Numbered from the stretch's first letter, positions 32,800 to 45,027 are shown. The stretch: 64,000 bases of DNA from Bryopsis sp. KO-2023 (GCA_030272585.1 BSYQ01000002.1:4836001-4900000); one strand, 5' to 3'. The notes: generated by a model from the letters alone, not told the origin. Made by a program: numbers and translations.

Positions 32800-33450
32800 T
32801 TCTAATCCAGCCCGCGATTGCTGGAGTTGAAACTGGGACTGGGCGTGGTGGTGGCGGTTAGGAAAGCGAAATGGTGTTTTTTTTTTTTGAAAAGGTGTGT
32901 TGTGTTTGTGTGGTGTGGAAAATCGCGCCCTGGCAGCGGGGTGATTGGAATGATCGGGAGAAATAAATTGAAAACGCTAAAAACGCTCAAAAACGTTTTT
33001 GAAAACGCTAAAAAAAGGTTCCTTACGTCACTGCACCTGTGGAGAACAAATTGGGGTTCCCTCATTTTCGGATTTTTTTTCTGGCGCGGGGAAAGGAAGG
33101 GAAAAAATCGTGCGGGTAAAAGCGACGGAGGAGTCCCCCACGAACTCGGGGAAGGAAACGCCAAGGCGAGAAAAGCTTGCTCAACGATCGCAGGGTATGC
33201 GCTCAAAAATTGGCGGACGGTCAAAAATGGGGATCTCAGACCCCCTGTCAAATATCTCTGCTCATTTCTTTTTTCCCCTCTCTTGCTTTTTTCGCTGAAA
33301 GCTTTTTTCTTCTTGGTGGGGTTTCGCGACTCAAGGTCGTAAATAGAAGATATATATCGCAATAGAAAAGAAAAGCTGTTTGTTTTTTCGTTCATTTTCC
33401 GCTGCGCAGGTCGTCAGCAAAAAGGAGTCGCTTCTCCACCCGCTGATCAT
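32800..33450. other. Upstream region with long frames on both strands
   Basis: Frames at 32818-33342 (plus) and 33395-32802 (minus) are both long but low in complexity (poly-Lys, poly-Phe) with no domain. At 33450 an ATGGCTTCC in good context opens a short frame (MASKKAFSTET) to a GT at 33484, which could be a first exon, but no second exon was found. Confidence 0.3.
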
Positions 33451-33485
33451 GGCTTCCAAAAAAGCATTTTCGACGGAAACGAGGT

Positions 33486-36400
33486 ATTCTAAAATCAAGA
33501 ACGAGGTTTTTTTGTTTATATAAATTTTATATACAGTTTCCAGACCCCTGCAGCAAAATAAAAATAAAAAAAGAACAAAACAAATAGTTTCTCTCTTACC
33601 TCTTCAACTTTTTTTTTTTTTGACTGGCCCAGAATCCTGTACTTTTTTTTGGTAAGAAAAAATAGAGCAGGTGCTGGGCTTCGTTATTTTTTTTCTTTCG
33701 GAATGTAATTCATTCAACTGTAAAAAATCAAATGAATTTTCTGAATCCAGCAGTCACCCTCCCCCCCCCCCCCCTTTTTATCCTTCAAAACCAAGAAACT
33801 GGGCTGTTGGGGGTGGAATAACTAAAAAAAATCTAAAGTAAATAAAATGAGAATCAAAAATATATATCTATGTATTTGTTTTTTCAACCAGGTTTATTTC
33901 TTACATTTTCTGTGGCTTTATTTTCTTAGTATCTTCAACATTTGAGTTGTTTCTTTTTCCCCTGTGGGTTTCTCCCCAAAAAACTACTTCATCAGAAAAT
34001 AGATAGTTGTTTCCATAAAGATATATGGTTAGAAAAATGTATATTTGTATTTTCTCATCCTCCCTTTTCTTGATTTTTTTTGTGGATTCTTCCTGGATTG
34101 TGGTTCTTTTTTTTTCTATTTTTAGTTTTTTCTTGTGAGGCTTGCTGGATTTTTTTGAATAGTTTTCTAAAATGATAAACCTCATGGGTGATTACTCAGG
34201 GTTGCATGACTGACATGGAGAAATGGTCGCTGCCAGCAAATCAGTTTTGATCAATTTGGTGTGGCCACAGAGGTATCTCCATTTCATTCAAAAAAACATT
34301 TCAGGATGGGTTGCTGAACGCAGGGAGAAGCAAATCAGGTGAAAAAGAGAAGGAGAATAAACAAAAATCGATTCACACTGATGGATTGGGAAAGATAATT
34401 TTCCGCACATATACTTGTTTTTTTTATTATTTTTGTTTTTTTCCTAGTTGTGAAACCAACCCCCCCCTCCTCAAGCTCTGATTAGGAGTCCAAAGATCTC
34501 TTCTTCCCCACCGCTCCCCCCCCCCCCCCCCCCCAAAAAAAAAAAAAAAAAAAAAAAACAGGCGAAAAACCTCCACCTGAAGTTGCGACCTGATAGAAAC
34601 TTGGAAAACATCTACACCCCTGATCGTATTTCCTTAAACCGCAGAAATTTCGGAAAAACAGAAAATGGTGTGGGCCACACCGTTTCCGAAATCGACGCTT
34701 GTTCGTTTTGGTTTTCCATGATTCAGTGTGGCTTGCAATATTACAGGAGGAACACTATTAAAGACCCACACTCAATATCGATATCAATATCAATATATTA
34801 TGGACGTAATATATTATGGACGTGGTGTGTGGAATGGATTTCGAGACCATGGTGGTGGTTTTCCCATCTAGTATGGTTGAGAAGATATGAAAAAACCACG
34901 TGATTCTCTTTATTTCTTACAACAAAACAATTGAGCTATCGCTCTTGATAATAAGCACCACAACCCTCTCCACCTAACCAAAAAAATTCATATGAATTTG
35001 TCAAACTTCTCAAGTCATTTAGTCTTTGGATCACCTGACTTCGTCGAGTTATTGTACTTTATAATGAACAAACTCTATCTAAATCTGAGAAAAACAAATG
35101 CTAGGAATCTGTTTTTCTAGAAGAACTAAGGAGAACTTGACCACCCTTTCGAGTCAAGCCTTGTTCAAGACGTCTTGCTTTCGAGTCGATAATCCTTCAA
35201 GTCTTACTTTCGTTTCATCTTGCTTTCGGGTTGTCCTACCTTAAGAGCACCTTTTTACCTCCCCTGATATAGTTGAGTATGATGATCAACATGTCAGGGA
35301 GTGATGGTGTCCGAACCTCATCATGATCCTCGGCTTATTTCAAATCGGATATGTGAGCTGTGAATGATAGAATCACTATTACATCGTCTGTAACCACCAT
35401 GGTATCGTGGTGGTCTTCTGTCAATAAAGATCTCATGAACGTTGTGTCTGTAGCCCTACATCGGACCCCATTCTAAGGCAAAAAAGATAATGTTCCCTAC
35501 TGACCATTAAACTAGTGGTGATCCCCGAAGAGGATCAAAAGGGCTTTCACTCTTGAAAGCTTCATTTTGATACACCTGGTTGTATACACATGCGAAACAT
35601 TAAAGGATAAATTTAAAATTCAACATGTTCCTATTCTCTATTCAAGGGAAACCTAGGACACATAATATTGGAGCATGTGAGCCACAATGTCTACCAGGTT
35701 GCAGCACTTTGCTCCTTTTGTCTTTCCCCAATATAAATTTCTCGTCTTTTCAAACATAAGGTTGTCGCCTTCCTATCTAGGATGTAGTCATCACCCCTAG
35801 TTCTATCTCATCATGTCCAGATTTTCTTTAGGACGCTATAGCTTCAACGAATGAGTTCATTGGTTCTTAGAAGAACCACCGATCAACACGCCTTCACCCT
35901 GTACCTCAACGCTACACAATATTGTAGTGTGTCAAGTTCTTATGTCTCACTTGTCTACCTGTGGTTTTGTACACATAAGTAAACACACACTTGTTTCTTG
36001 CCTATTGCTGAAAAATTCCCAAACGAGAAGAGTGTAGAGAGCAAGTGATAAGTAATGATACGCTTGAATTAGTAAGAGAAAGTAAAGTAGAACCAAGGCA
36101 AGTCTTTTTCATGAATTATGATGATCTTAGGATTGATTTCCTCACTATATTTCTTTCAATCCCAAATATTGAATTCTTCTGGAAACGCATATGTCCCAAT
36201 TAAAAAAAACAATTTTGATATTTCGCAGTCGGGGGTTGGCACTGTAACAGAATCCGACGATATAACATTGGATTCTCCCTAGGTCGTCGCCATGTCATCC
36301 CTCAGTCTGTGGTCCCGACTTCTTTTGTTTTTTGGGTTTCGGTTTAAAGGCCTCAGCTTCGTCCAGGTTTACATATAACATCTCTTTTCTACCGTATCGA

Positions 36401-37250
36401 GAAACAAAACACAGTCTGAAACTCACAATCAACAAACTCTTTCTTTGCAATTAGCCAATTTCTTTTCGTTTTGTATGATCTCTTCCTCGGAAGGAGCAAA
36501 ATCTTTTTTAGCAACAATGTTACGAACAAGCACCGTACGGCTTTAAACAATGTGCACGTAGTTTTACGTCTTACCAAGGATGGGTTCCCAACGCTAAGAC
36601 ATTCATTCCTTAATTATTTTCGGGCCATTTAGTGAACTTCTCGAATCAACCGAATTTTAGGCTACTTTGTCAGAAAAAGACCCCTCCTCACTTCCTTAGA
36701 TTTTCTCAACAAGCTTTGCTTGAGCCTTATCCAAGAAGTATGCGAGGAGTTACAACCAGGAATTCGCAATTATCCCCAAACTTTGGGTAAGGGTGAAAGT
36801 TCAAATTAAAAAGACCGCGGTATCGGTTCGTCTTGTCCCCTAGAATGTCCGAAAAAGCCCTTACTAACTACCCTTTCTGAGCGAATAGGTACTACGAAGT
36901 GCCCCTTAACGTGCACACCGGCTTCTCGTTGCTTACCATACCACTTGAAAATTTTGTCGAGGTCACTTAGTATTATATGACGTTGCATTAGGTAACAAGG
37001 CCAAGCGTAGCCAGTAGTTTCACGGTTGAGGGTATGGTCAAATCAAAGGCCGAACGTATTCGAGAGGAGGTGAGCGGACCTTACAATGTTTGTCTACGAT
37101 ATTTTAACATATGCGAAAAACAATAAAAACACCTAGAAACATAGCACATGTTGCGTTTGCCATATCCGATAATCTGGTGAAACAAGGAGATCTAAAAGAA
37201 ATCAATTGAGTTGAGATCTAACGATCCTATTATGCTCCTCGTACCTTCTA
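33486..37250. other. AT-rich stretch, no gene seen
   Basis: To 34560 it is full of homopolymers. Beyond that the texture changes to lower-complexity-free but stop-rich DNA. Short frames (34185-33901 minus, 34583-34903 plus, 36988-36806 minus) have no motif. TATTATGGACGTAATATATTATGGACGT at 34796-34823 is a 16-bp tandem pair. Confidence 0.35.
34516..34559. repeat. Poly(C)-poly(A) tract
   Basis: About 18 Cs followed by about 24 As. Such a junction could be a real microsatellite, the poly(A) end of an inserted retroelement, or an assembly problem. It coincides with the change from gene-bearing to transposon-rich DNA. Confidence 0.7.
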
Positions 37251-37439
37251 TTTTTTTGCTTCGAACAATTCAAAAGCAACCTATTAGTTGGTGCCCTATA
37301 GTTCGCGCCCACATACCGCCCACATAATTGTACAAACCGACTTGAACGCCCTACATAAGGATCTCATCACCGAGGAAACCCGCCCCAGGTTGATATATTA
37401 TACATGCCAAGCATACAATCTCGAGAAACGTGTGATGGT

Positions 37440-38360
37440 CTCTTGCGTGGGCAAGTCGGATGTCGCATATGCCATTGTCTCAATAACTCAATAAAACTCC
37501 TGTGGTGAGCGTGTTTGTTGGATGGTCTATCTTGAACCCACCGCTCTAGGCATGGACCCCCTCATCACATCCTGGCTTGAACGGCTCCCCTATGGAGTCC
37601 TGGACCACGCAGAAATTTTGGGTAGAAGCTGAAGGGCGCTCATGCCCACCTACGTGAAATTCGTGCGAAAAAATCTGAAGGAAACGCTACCGACGGTGGA
37701 CCACAACCATTGCATGAGCTGCTTCAACTTGATGGATTCTTCGGTGAGGTGCTACAAGCGTGGGGAAGGGGAGGAACCGCTCGGTGCTAATGAAGTAGCG
37801 AAGCTAAAGGAGGTTTTGCCTCCGTGCATGTTGTTCTCTTTTTGTTGAAGTCCTCTTCTTTCTTTCCCTTTATCGGTGAGGTTTATGTCCGGGAACGACG
37901 TTCAAATATCTCTCTTTTCAACGAAGAAGAGCCACGCTTGTGTAACGTTCTACCCACACCTCTCGATGTCGGCGCATATTGTCAAGGAGGTGCATGCGGG
38001 CGACGTCTAGATCGTGATTCACGATTCGTGAACCTTCAAAAAGGGCGCACGTAGTGTTCAGGCCTGTTGCACAGCCAGATCGACCAACAATATGAAGCGC
38101 TACTTAAATTAACTTCATTGCAAAAGGGAACTAAAGCATGAGAAAGAAAAGCACTCGTCATCAAACGCACGTGTTGACTCTATCACATCTACAAGTTTGC
38201 TCGAGCGACACTCTTTTCAACCTACTTGACTCGATGCTAGACCAAAAACATATTGGCGTGCATAAAAAGTAGCTTTTTCGGTCCACCGGTCGTTGCCAGG
38301 TTAGGATCTTTATCTTCTCGGACTTGTCGGCAGAGGACGACGTCAACTATGCAAAATTCG
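37440..38360 (+). pseudogene. Dynein heavy-chain remnant (AAA2 to AAA3 region)
   Basis: At 37500-37620 the plus strand carries, across frameshifts, pieces matching the dynein heavy-chain AAA2 signature: CWMVYLEPTALGMDPLITSW, then LERLPYGVLDHAEI. At 37642-37760 FVRKNLKETLPT matches the conserved FVRK-CKE-PT stretch that follows. At 37800-37850 KEVLPPCMLFSFC fits the next helix. At 38190-38280 LDSMLDQK and SSFFGPPV match the region before the AAA3 P-loop. The order and roughly 230-codon spacing agree with real dynein heavy chains. Many frameshifts and stops make it non-functional. Dynein motors drive cilia or retrograde transport; this copy is a fossil. Confidence 0.68.
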
Positions 38361-39800
38361 TCGATATCAACATTTAATCCGACGCTTTTATCATCAGCAA
38401 GACAAGATATCAACCTCAGAATCAAATGCTTGCCAAGACTTGATCTCACCAAACATCGCTTTGTGAAACTCTCAAAACTGTGTATTCACGATAGGTGGGG
38501 AGCCTCAAATGACGTGCATAAAGATTAGCGACGTCAACGTCCCGTAACATGTGCCCCCTCGCTTGAAACAATAAAAACTCGACAATTGATAAGGATCCAA
38601 GATGGTGTAGGCCTCCGACACATCGCATTGTGATTTCGGGTAATTATATATTTTGAGCTGCATGGATTTGGTGGAGGGCGAGATATGCGATTCACGCATC
38701 GGTGGAAGGCCAAAGAGATTGGAGTAAAAATCCATCAAGTTCCACGAGATAACTTTGTCTCCCTCAAGAAAATAAGTGTTTGCAAGACCTTTTGGAAGAA
38801 GTATCGAGAATTTGTGAATTGGGAGGATTCTTGACGTCTCCTGCTTTCACTTTAGTCCCCTGAATGACGTCATATGATCGATAATATTGTTCCCGACCTT
38901 GCATATTAACTAAAGGAAGAATAAGTTTTTTCTCTCTTTTCAAGGGGCGTGCAACAAAAGAAAAACTCGAAATGCTGTGACGCCTACTCATGTGGGCAAT
39001 ACCAAACATATGTTGGTGTGACAATTCTTTACCACCCCGTAGGTGAAGTAAGGACAGATCTTCTCGCCCATATAGGTCTTGCCATCCGGGAGTGTCTCTC
39101 TCATCACATGACACTTGAGCAACAAGTAGTCCCCCAAGCCGAGAGTGGCACTTGTATCTATCCAAGGACCAAAAACGATTCTTCTCATAAGCTTTTCTCT
39201 TCTTTTGTTTCAGCGCTCTTTTTGCTTTTTTGTTTATTGAAACAAACCGAGTACTCGGTGTAAGTGGCATAAAGAAACGCATATCAGTGGTGTCTTGTTA
39301 GGCTCCAAGCGGCACCATACACCTAAGCCAGAAACGTTGACAATATCCAAAAAAGAGACGTGGCCCCTCGAAAAGGAGAAAAGGAGAAGTGCGATAAGTC
39401 ACCTCCTCTCCTACAGCCACACCCTCTAGCACCCTTCTAGTTGAGCAAATGAAAGCTCTGATGAGGACTTTTTTCAATGCACACCGACTACAGAGTAAAA
39501 CCAGCGCCTCTATTTCAGCACAGATGGCCAGGCAAAATTATGTGCCATTGGGATTGATCTCTTCACTCAAAAACATGCATACCACACGGGAAAAGGAAAA
39601 GAGTGACATCGCAAATCTACTCACTCAAATTGCAACCCAAATGCAGCCCTAGTTTGAGGTCATCAGTGGACGACTGGACACTTTCACTGGGCATCAAGGC
39701 TGGCATTTTACAAACCTACCAAGGGGGGTACTATCCGGGTTTGAGGACACTGTTCTAGTTGCTTTTGCTGCTGATCATCATCCATCATTCCAAGCACTCT

Positions 39801-39881
39801 CGGCGGCACGTCTTCCTCCTTTTCGCTGATCTAGCGAAGGCATTCGATCACACTAGGCGGGATTTCTTATGGAGGGGATTT
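39801..39881 (+). pseudogene. Non-LTR reverse transcriptase motif-A remnant
   Basis: One open stretch reads HVFLLFADLAKAFDHTRRDF then LWRG. The F-x-D-L-x-K-A-F-D pattern is the catalytic motif A of non-LTR reverse transcriptases. No motif B or YxDD follows within reach in any frame, so only a fragment survives. Confidence 0.55.
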
Positions 39882-40309
39882 CTTCCCCAAGGCACACCAC
39901 ATTTAAATCCCCCACCAAACACATAAATTCCCCATCAAATATAGAGGACCATCTGTTGTCATCTACACTTGGATAATGCTCTCTTGAATGTTATCCCAAC
40001 CAAATTACGAATTCGTCGAATTACGGGGGCTTTTGGTACCACATCCTTTCCCCGATCATCACCAATTCGGAGAGATTAAAAAAGAGGGTTCGGACTTTCA
40101 GGGTCTTTCACAATTTATCTGAACTCTTCGTTGGATTTGGGTCAAATGCATTATCCTTTTCCGGATCCCATGTTGTGGGCGTTTTTGTTGCTTCAGTTGG
40201 TTGGTTCAGTTTTGTTAACCTGTTGCCGTTTATAATCTGTGAATGCAAAATTGAAGGAATTCAGTTCTTTTCAAACTGTAGTCAACTAATCTTGTTTTTC
40301 ATCATCTTC

Positions 40310-40314
40310 GACTT
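40310..40314. repeat. Target-site duplication, left copy (GACTT)
   Basis: GACTT directly before TGATAG at 40315, matched by GACTT at 41610-41614 directly after CTATCA. Confidence 0.8.
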
Positions 40315-40461
40315 TGATAGGGGCACACAAGTCCCCGAGACACAAGCACACACGCACACACACACACACACACACAGAGAGAAAGAGAGAGAGTCACTGG
40401 GAAGATTAATTTTTACAGGAGGGCCCCCTGCCCTATAAACCCTGTCGTACGCCCACTATCA
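40315..40461 (-). repeat. 3' LTR, internally shortened
   Basis: Same orientation as the LTR at 41433-41609 but lacking the approximately 35-bp part AATTGTACTACATATAACCC and on, near its far end; it keeps the terminal ACTATCA. Confidence 0.75.
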
Positions 40462-40464
40462 ACT

Positions 40465-40562
40465 AGTAGAACTCGGGTTTGGGGTTATATGTAGTACAAT
40501 TGGGCGTACGACAGGGTTTATAGGGCAGGGGGCCCTCCTGTAAAAATTAATCTTCCCAGTGA

Positions 40563-40605
<43 letters not shown>

Positions 40606-40643
40606 TGTGTGCTTGTGTCTCGGGGACTTGTGTGCCCCTATCA
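40465..40643 (+). repeat. Third, inverted LTR copy
   Basis: Nearly full LTR in the opposite orientation to the two outer copies, abutting the 3' LTR so that 40315-40643 can fold into a long hairpin. It ends CCCCTATCA at 40643 and is not followed by a primer-binding site. Likely a self-insertion or inverted reverse-transcription product. Confidence 0.75.
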
Positions 40644-41418
40644 TTTATCATGTATTTACTACGCTGGTGGGTGCACCACATCTGGATAGACCACGGGAAT
40701 GAGTTGGTTATCCTCCACCACTTCCTCCTCAGGAGGTGGAATAGGTGGTAGTTGTGGCGGCGTCTGGCCGGACATGTTGTTTGAGTGAAATCCGCCAGGA
40801 ATTATGGTAGCGAACAAGAAAGTTCTCGGTTTTTCCGTAGAACTGTTTCCGACTTTTCCGCGGGAAAAGATGGAAACTTTCTGGTGTCAGATAGTTTGGG
40901 TGTAAGCTACTATCCCGTCGTGAGATTTTTCCGGCGATATTTAGTAATTCGACTGGAATCAGACGGTGCGGTACTTTTCTCCGGGAAAGAGTGACTTTTA
41001 GTAATCGGACGGGGCGGTGGACGGTCTGGTTTCTGTCAGGTCGTCAGAACCAGAAACGTCTCGCTCTCGTTTCCGAACTTTCCGGGGTAAAGTCGCACGT
41101 TCGTTTCCGAACGTCTGCTCACGCGGTCGCTTTCCCGAACGACTATTTTTCCTGCGCTTTTTCGACGGTTTTTCTCTCGGCTTCTACAGATCTATACATC
41201 TGAGAGTCAGTTCACTAGTGGACTCCGATTGTTTTGCGACTTCGCCTGGACGTTGTAAGCGACAACGCGAGAGTCTCGCTCACTCTCGAAAGGTATCTTC
41301 GCTCTCTCACGCCCCTTGGAACTAACTAGTTCCAGATCTGTGGGATTTAGTAATCCCTAGGGTCAGATCTTTGGGGGGTTTTGCGAGTTCTCCTGTGGGG
41401 TGCGCCTGGCCTCGATCA

Positions 41419-41430
41419 GCTCCGAAACCA
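41419..41430 (-). promoter_or_regulatory. Primer-binding site of the LTR element
   Basis: TGGTTTCGGAGC, two bases inside the LTR end, in the position and with the 5' TGG expected for priming by a tRNA 3' end. Two mismatches to TGGTATCAGAGC. Confidence 0.65.
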
Positions 41431-41432
41431 AA

Positions 41433-41464
41433 TGATAGGGGCACACAAGTCCTCGAGACACAAC

Positions 41465-41507
<43 letters not shown>

Positions 41508-41609
41508 TCACTGGGAAGATTAATTTTTACAGGAGGCCCCCTTGCCCTATAAACCCTGTCGTATGCCCAATTGTACTACATATAACCCCAAACCCGAGTT
41601 CTACTATCA
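41433..41609 (-). repeat. 5' LTR of the small retrotransposon
   Basis: 177 bp with TG...CA ends (inverted TGATAG/CTATCA), a (CA)n(GA)n tract, and the shared CAGGAGGCCCCC...CCCTATAAACCC region, whose complement (GGGTTTATAGGG) contains a possible TATA element on the minus strand. Confidence 0.8.
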
Positions 41610-41614
41610 GACTT

Positions 41615-43457
41615 TATGTTCAAGATAAACATTTTCTTTTGGCAACAAAGCTCGAATGTCTTGAGCTTTGACAAGCTCCTTCGTCCACGCAGAAAGTATT
41701 TTCATAATCTCTTTTAAGCCTTTCTCGAACTTTTCAACACTTTTAGCTACTATGGTTTCTAGGTGTGCTATCGCATCACCGTGGCTAGTTCCGGTTTAAA
41801 CCAAATTTTGTTCATGGACCAAAACTATTTCTGTCTAATACTGTAATTGACTATTCACGGTTTCACTCTTTTTGTTGAGTGTTTCAAACCGTGCAGCGGT
41901 TTTCTTACCGCTAATATCTTTCCGCCGTTAAAGAACATCGAGACCATCGCTCGAACGCGTTTCTTGGTCGTCCACACGTCTTGATAGTTGATCAATTAGT
42001 TCCTTCATCGTTACTATCTGATCGTGTGTTTGCAAAACATCTACGGAAACGTTTTTTCGCTGATGTTGTTGCTTGTTCTCCATAAGCCTTTCCTACAGTA
42101 TCTGACGCTCCTGATTGTGAGTGTCTTGTAGCTTCTATATCTTGCAGTCATTGGTTTATCGCTTGATCAGCGTGGTGCAATCTTCCTTCCGCACCATGGG
42201 CTACTTCATCAACTTTGTTCGCTACAACATCAACTTCATCTATCAAATCGTTGACTTCACCTCCCATGTTAACTTTGTTCTACGTCAACTGTGGCTTGCT
42301 ATATATGTTGATGAATATTTTGTATATTTGTTTGCTGAACAAAGTTGACTTCTACGGCATCTTTAAACATAACCTTGAGGTATCATCTTCTTCGTCCTCT
42401 ACTTCGTCAACTCGAAGGAGAGCTTATGATCATCAGCTTGTTAAGCTTCTCGATGTTTCCCTTGATATTGTTTGTTTGATGGAGACGGCACATCGCCCGT
42501 CATATTGTTTTTCTCATGGGCTTCGCGCGGAGCACGCTCCTCTTTACAACGGGTTTTCGGAGCTATGGTTGTTAACGGTCACACTTCTCTCTCTTGTTTT
42601 TGTTGTGATTTCGTTACCTCTCTAGGCAACCCCAGCTACTTGGCGTTCCAAGTCGTACTCGGAAAAACCCACCCACATCGAAATCAACCACCCAGGCGTT
42701 GATCAAAGAGCTACTACGTCCACAGAGTCTTGGTCTGCATTAGTTTCCTTTCATGTCGCTGATGCGATCTCGTCACACCACTTAGCGGTCTCTCTCCATC
42801 GCCAATTCAGCCAGACGTTACCAAACATCCTTTTCCACGACCACAACAGTTGACTATTCCTCTCTTTTGCTCACCAGTGCCTGGCCCTAGTTCTACAACG
42901 TCACGAGTAGCCAAAAGGTAGCGTATTCCACGAAGTTTCCAGAACCAACAAAAAACACGTTTTCATCTCTCGTTGCCGTAAAATAAGCCCCACACGTTTT
43001 CCCTTGTGTTGATCTCCAAAATGTCGACGACAGGGGTGAAGTATAGCCGTAAGTTTCGCGTCCCAGCTTGCCGATTTCCTGAAAAGAGGTTGGAGAGTAC
43101 CTCAAGGAGCTCGTATTAACAGACAACAGAGAAAAGAACCTCATGACGAGTCGGTAATTCGAATCTGGCGCTAAGATATGCACACTGTTAAGATGGTCAC
43201 AAAGTTCGTGAAGACCTCTTGTTGTTCAGTTGCTGTTCTTTGCCTTGTGTTTTTGTGAACGTGTCGTTTTTGATCACGAATTAATACCCCGCGCTAGTCT
43301 CTTGTTTCTTTGATTGTAATGGTTGACAGCTTGGGTTAGTGGTGAGCTCGCTCTTTTCATGCTTCGCGCGGGAAAAAAAAAATCAACAAAAAAAGGCTAC
43401 ACCCTCTTCCCTTTGGTGACAGCGTATATGTAGCCCGCAACCCTTGATCAGATTAAC
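41615..43457. other. Decayed sequence, no gene seen
   Basis: Stop-rich T-rich DNA. Frames such as 42215-42625 (plus) and 43183-42893 (minus) carry no motif. Confidence 0.3.
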
Positions 43458-43916
43458 GTGGTTTGTCCAAATATCTTCCCCTTCTTCTGGTTCACTTCCT
43501 TCTCCTTTTCGTTAACTCAGAGCTTAGAGCTAGAGCTATTAGGATCAACCCGACTTTTGAGGGGTTTTTTCAAGGAGTCCTTTGGACATGTTCCCGAAAT
43601 ATCTAAGTTCTTTGCGGCGTCAATAGCGCCTACAAACTTCAGACACTCGTGGGATATTCTGCCTCATTTTACTTGTAAACTTTTAATTGACCGCCCCTTT
43701 TCACTACAGGTCAAGAATGTCCGCTTCCAGAAAGTGTCCGAGCCCTATTTGGTCCCAGTAGTTGGGTCTTCAGCTATAGATATCCGTGCTCTACATAACA
43801 TCACTTGTTTTACGGAAATTTTTCTGTTCTGTCCACGATCTCTCATCACACAACTAACTTCCGCTTTGGTAGAAGTCAGGAGGAACTTTAAGGAAGGGAG
43901 CTGTGACGCTCGGTAA
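43458..43916 (+). CDS. Unrecognised open frame, 152 codons
   Basis: The longest frame of its neighbourhood, ending TAA at 43914. It reads ELELLGSTRLLRGFFKESFG and FLVDR-like hydrophobic parts later, rich in Phe and Leu. There is no motif, and neighbours are decayed elements, so it is probably a relic of a transposon protein or chance. Confidence 0.2.
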   Translation: MVCPNIFPFFWFTSFSFSLTQSLELELLGSTRLLRGFFKESFGHVPEISKFFAASIAPTNFRHSWDILPHFTCKLLIDRPFSLQVKNVRFQKVSEPYLVPVVGSSAIDIRALHNITCFTEIFLFCPRSLITQLTSALVEVRRNFKEGSCDAR

Positions 43917-43959
43917 CTAATTGCTCGAGGACGATCATTGCACCTACTTCAGCTATTCG

Positions 43960-44040
43960 AGAACGAGAATCGACTAGCCGTAACAATGCCTCATGCGCTG
44001 GTCTATTCTCGAATAGCTGAAGTGGTTGCAATGATCGTCG
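43960..44040. repeat. Imperfect inverted repeat of a CTATTCGAGAA block
   Basis: TTCAGCTATTCGAGAA near 43950 recurs inverted as TTCTCGAATAGCTGAA near 44007, and the flanking ACGATCATTGCACC/GGTTGCAATGATCGT also pair. This makes a hairpin with arms of about 40 bases. Confidence 0.6.
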
Positions 44041-45027
44041 AAACTGTCTAACCTCTCTTCTATTTTGAATTGAAAACGGGCTTGGGGCCTAGAGTATTCT
44101 TGCGAATTGCACAAGCCGGCCGCAAAAGGTATGCAGGTGGACGAAGTCGAGAGGAATTGAAAGAGGCATAGCAAGGTTTTAATGACATGGATTGCAATAT
44201 GGCGGGCCGCTAGTGGCGGCGATTAAGTGTCCAACCCACAAACATTCGTTCCAAATTACCAACACTCGTCGCCTCCCTAACAAAAAAAACGCAATCTTAA
44301 TTTGCTTTCTTTACGTGAATGATAGAGTTTTGCACTCCAAAGATTTGCTTCGCAATGCACTTCTTTTTCTTTTTTTTTTTCAGGAAGGTCGGCCGCAATG
44401 GCGTCATCAACTGCACCAAAAGGTTCCGCGACTCCTCAACAATGGTCTTTTCAGTTGGTTTGTCACTTTTCTATTAGATGCTCCTTCCAAAACTAAGTCG
44501 AATGGATTCACTTCAGCAAACACAGAAGAGCAATATGATACCCATACGTTACTTTGGGTAAATTACACTATCTCGGATTTGCTCTAGTTTTCAAACTTCT
44601 CCACGAAAAACAATCTTATTAGAATACCCTCAAGTTCTACATTGTTCTTGATCTACTATCGTACGACGCTCCGGGCAAAGCAACGGCTTGGTTCTCTCTT
44701 ATAAATAGAAAGTGAAGAGCTCCGGGTTTTTTTTAATGAAAGTTGCTTCACCCCCGAAAAATAGGACTTCAAGCCTTAATGAATGATCGCCATGAGCCTC
44801 TAGAATATTCACAAAGTCGCAACTCTTCTAATGATAAACCTCGAAAGCGAGTGCAAAAACAACAATTTCCTTGATGGTCCTTCCAAGAAGCATCGTTTCT
44901 AGGGAAAGCTTCGACTATTGAATCGGGATGGGGAGTTGTAGGAACCAAAATCAGCTAGGAGCTCTTGGGATACTCGCCCATCATTTGATTTCTTTTCCAC
45001 AATGTCCACAGCAGGTCCCTCAGATAA

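Larger units (their letters stand above)
40315..41609 (-). mobile_element. Small LTR retrotransposon (TRIM-like), 1,295 bp
   Basis: The element starts TGATAG and ends CTATCA and is flanked by a perfect 5-bp duplication GACTT. Its 5' LTR (minus sense) is 41609-41433. Two bases further is a primer-binding site, TGGTTTCGGAGC at 41430-41419, similar to the TGGTATCAGAGC used with initiator tRNA-Met by many plant-type elements. A leader of about 640 bases precedes a 38-codon frame (40775-40659; MSGQTPPQLPPIPPPEEEVV), perhaps a vestigial gag. At the other end is a shortened LTR (40315-40461), plus a third, inverted LTR at 40465-40643. No protease, integrase or reverse transcriptase is encoded, so mobility would depend on another element. 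Confidence 0.8.

Noticed and set aside
32802..33395. Two long overlapping frames on opposite strands (174 and 197 codons)
   Set aside because: Both are dominated by poly-Lys or poly-Phe stretches from A/T homopolymers, have no motif and no credible splice or start context; one at most could be real and neither is favoured.
38237..38452. Minus-strand 71-codon frame as a gene
   Set aside because: It overlaps the plus-strand dynein-like motifs and has no domain of its own.
40315..40643. A DNA transposon with long terminal inverted repeats
   Set aside because: The inverted pair is explained by an LTR and an inverted LTR: the outer ends are TG...CA with a 5-bp duplication and a primer-binding site.
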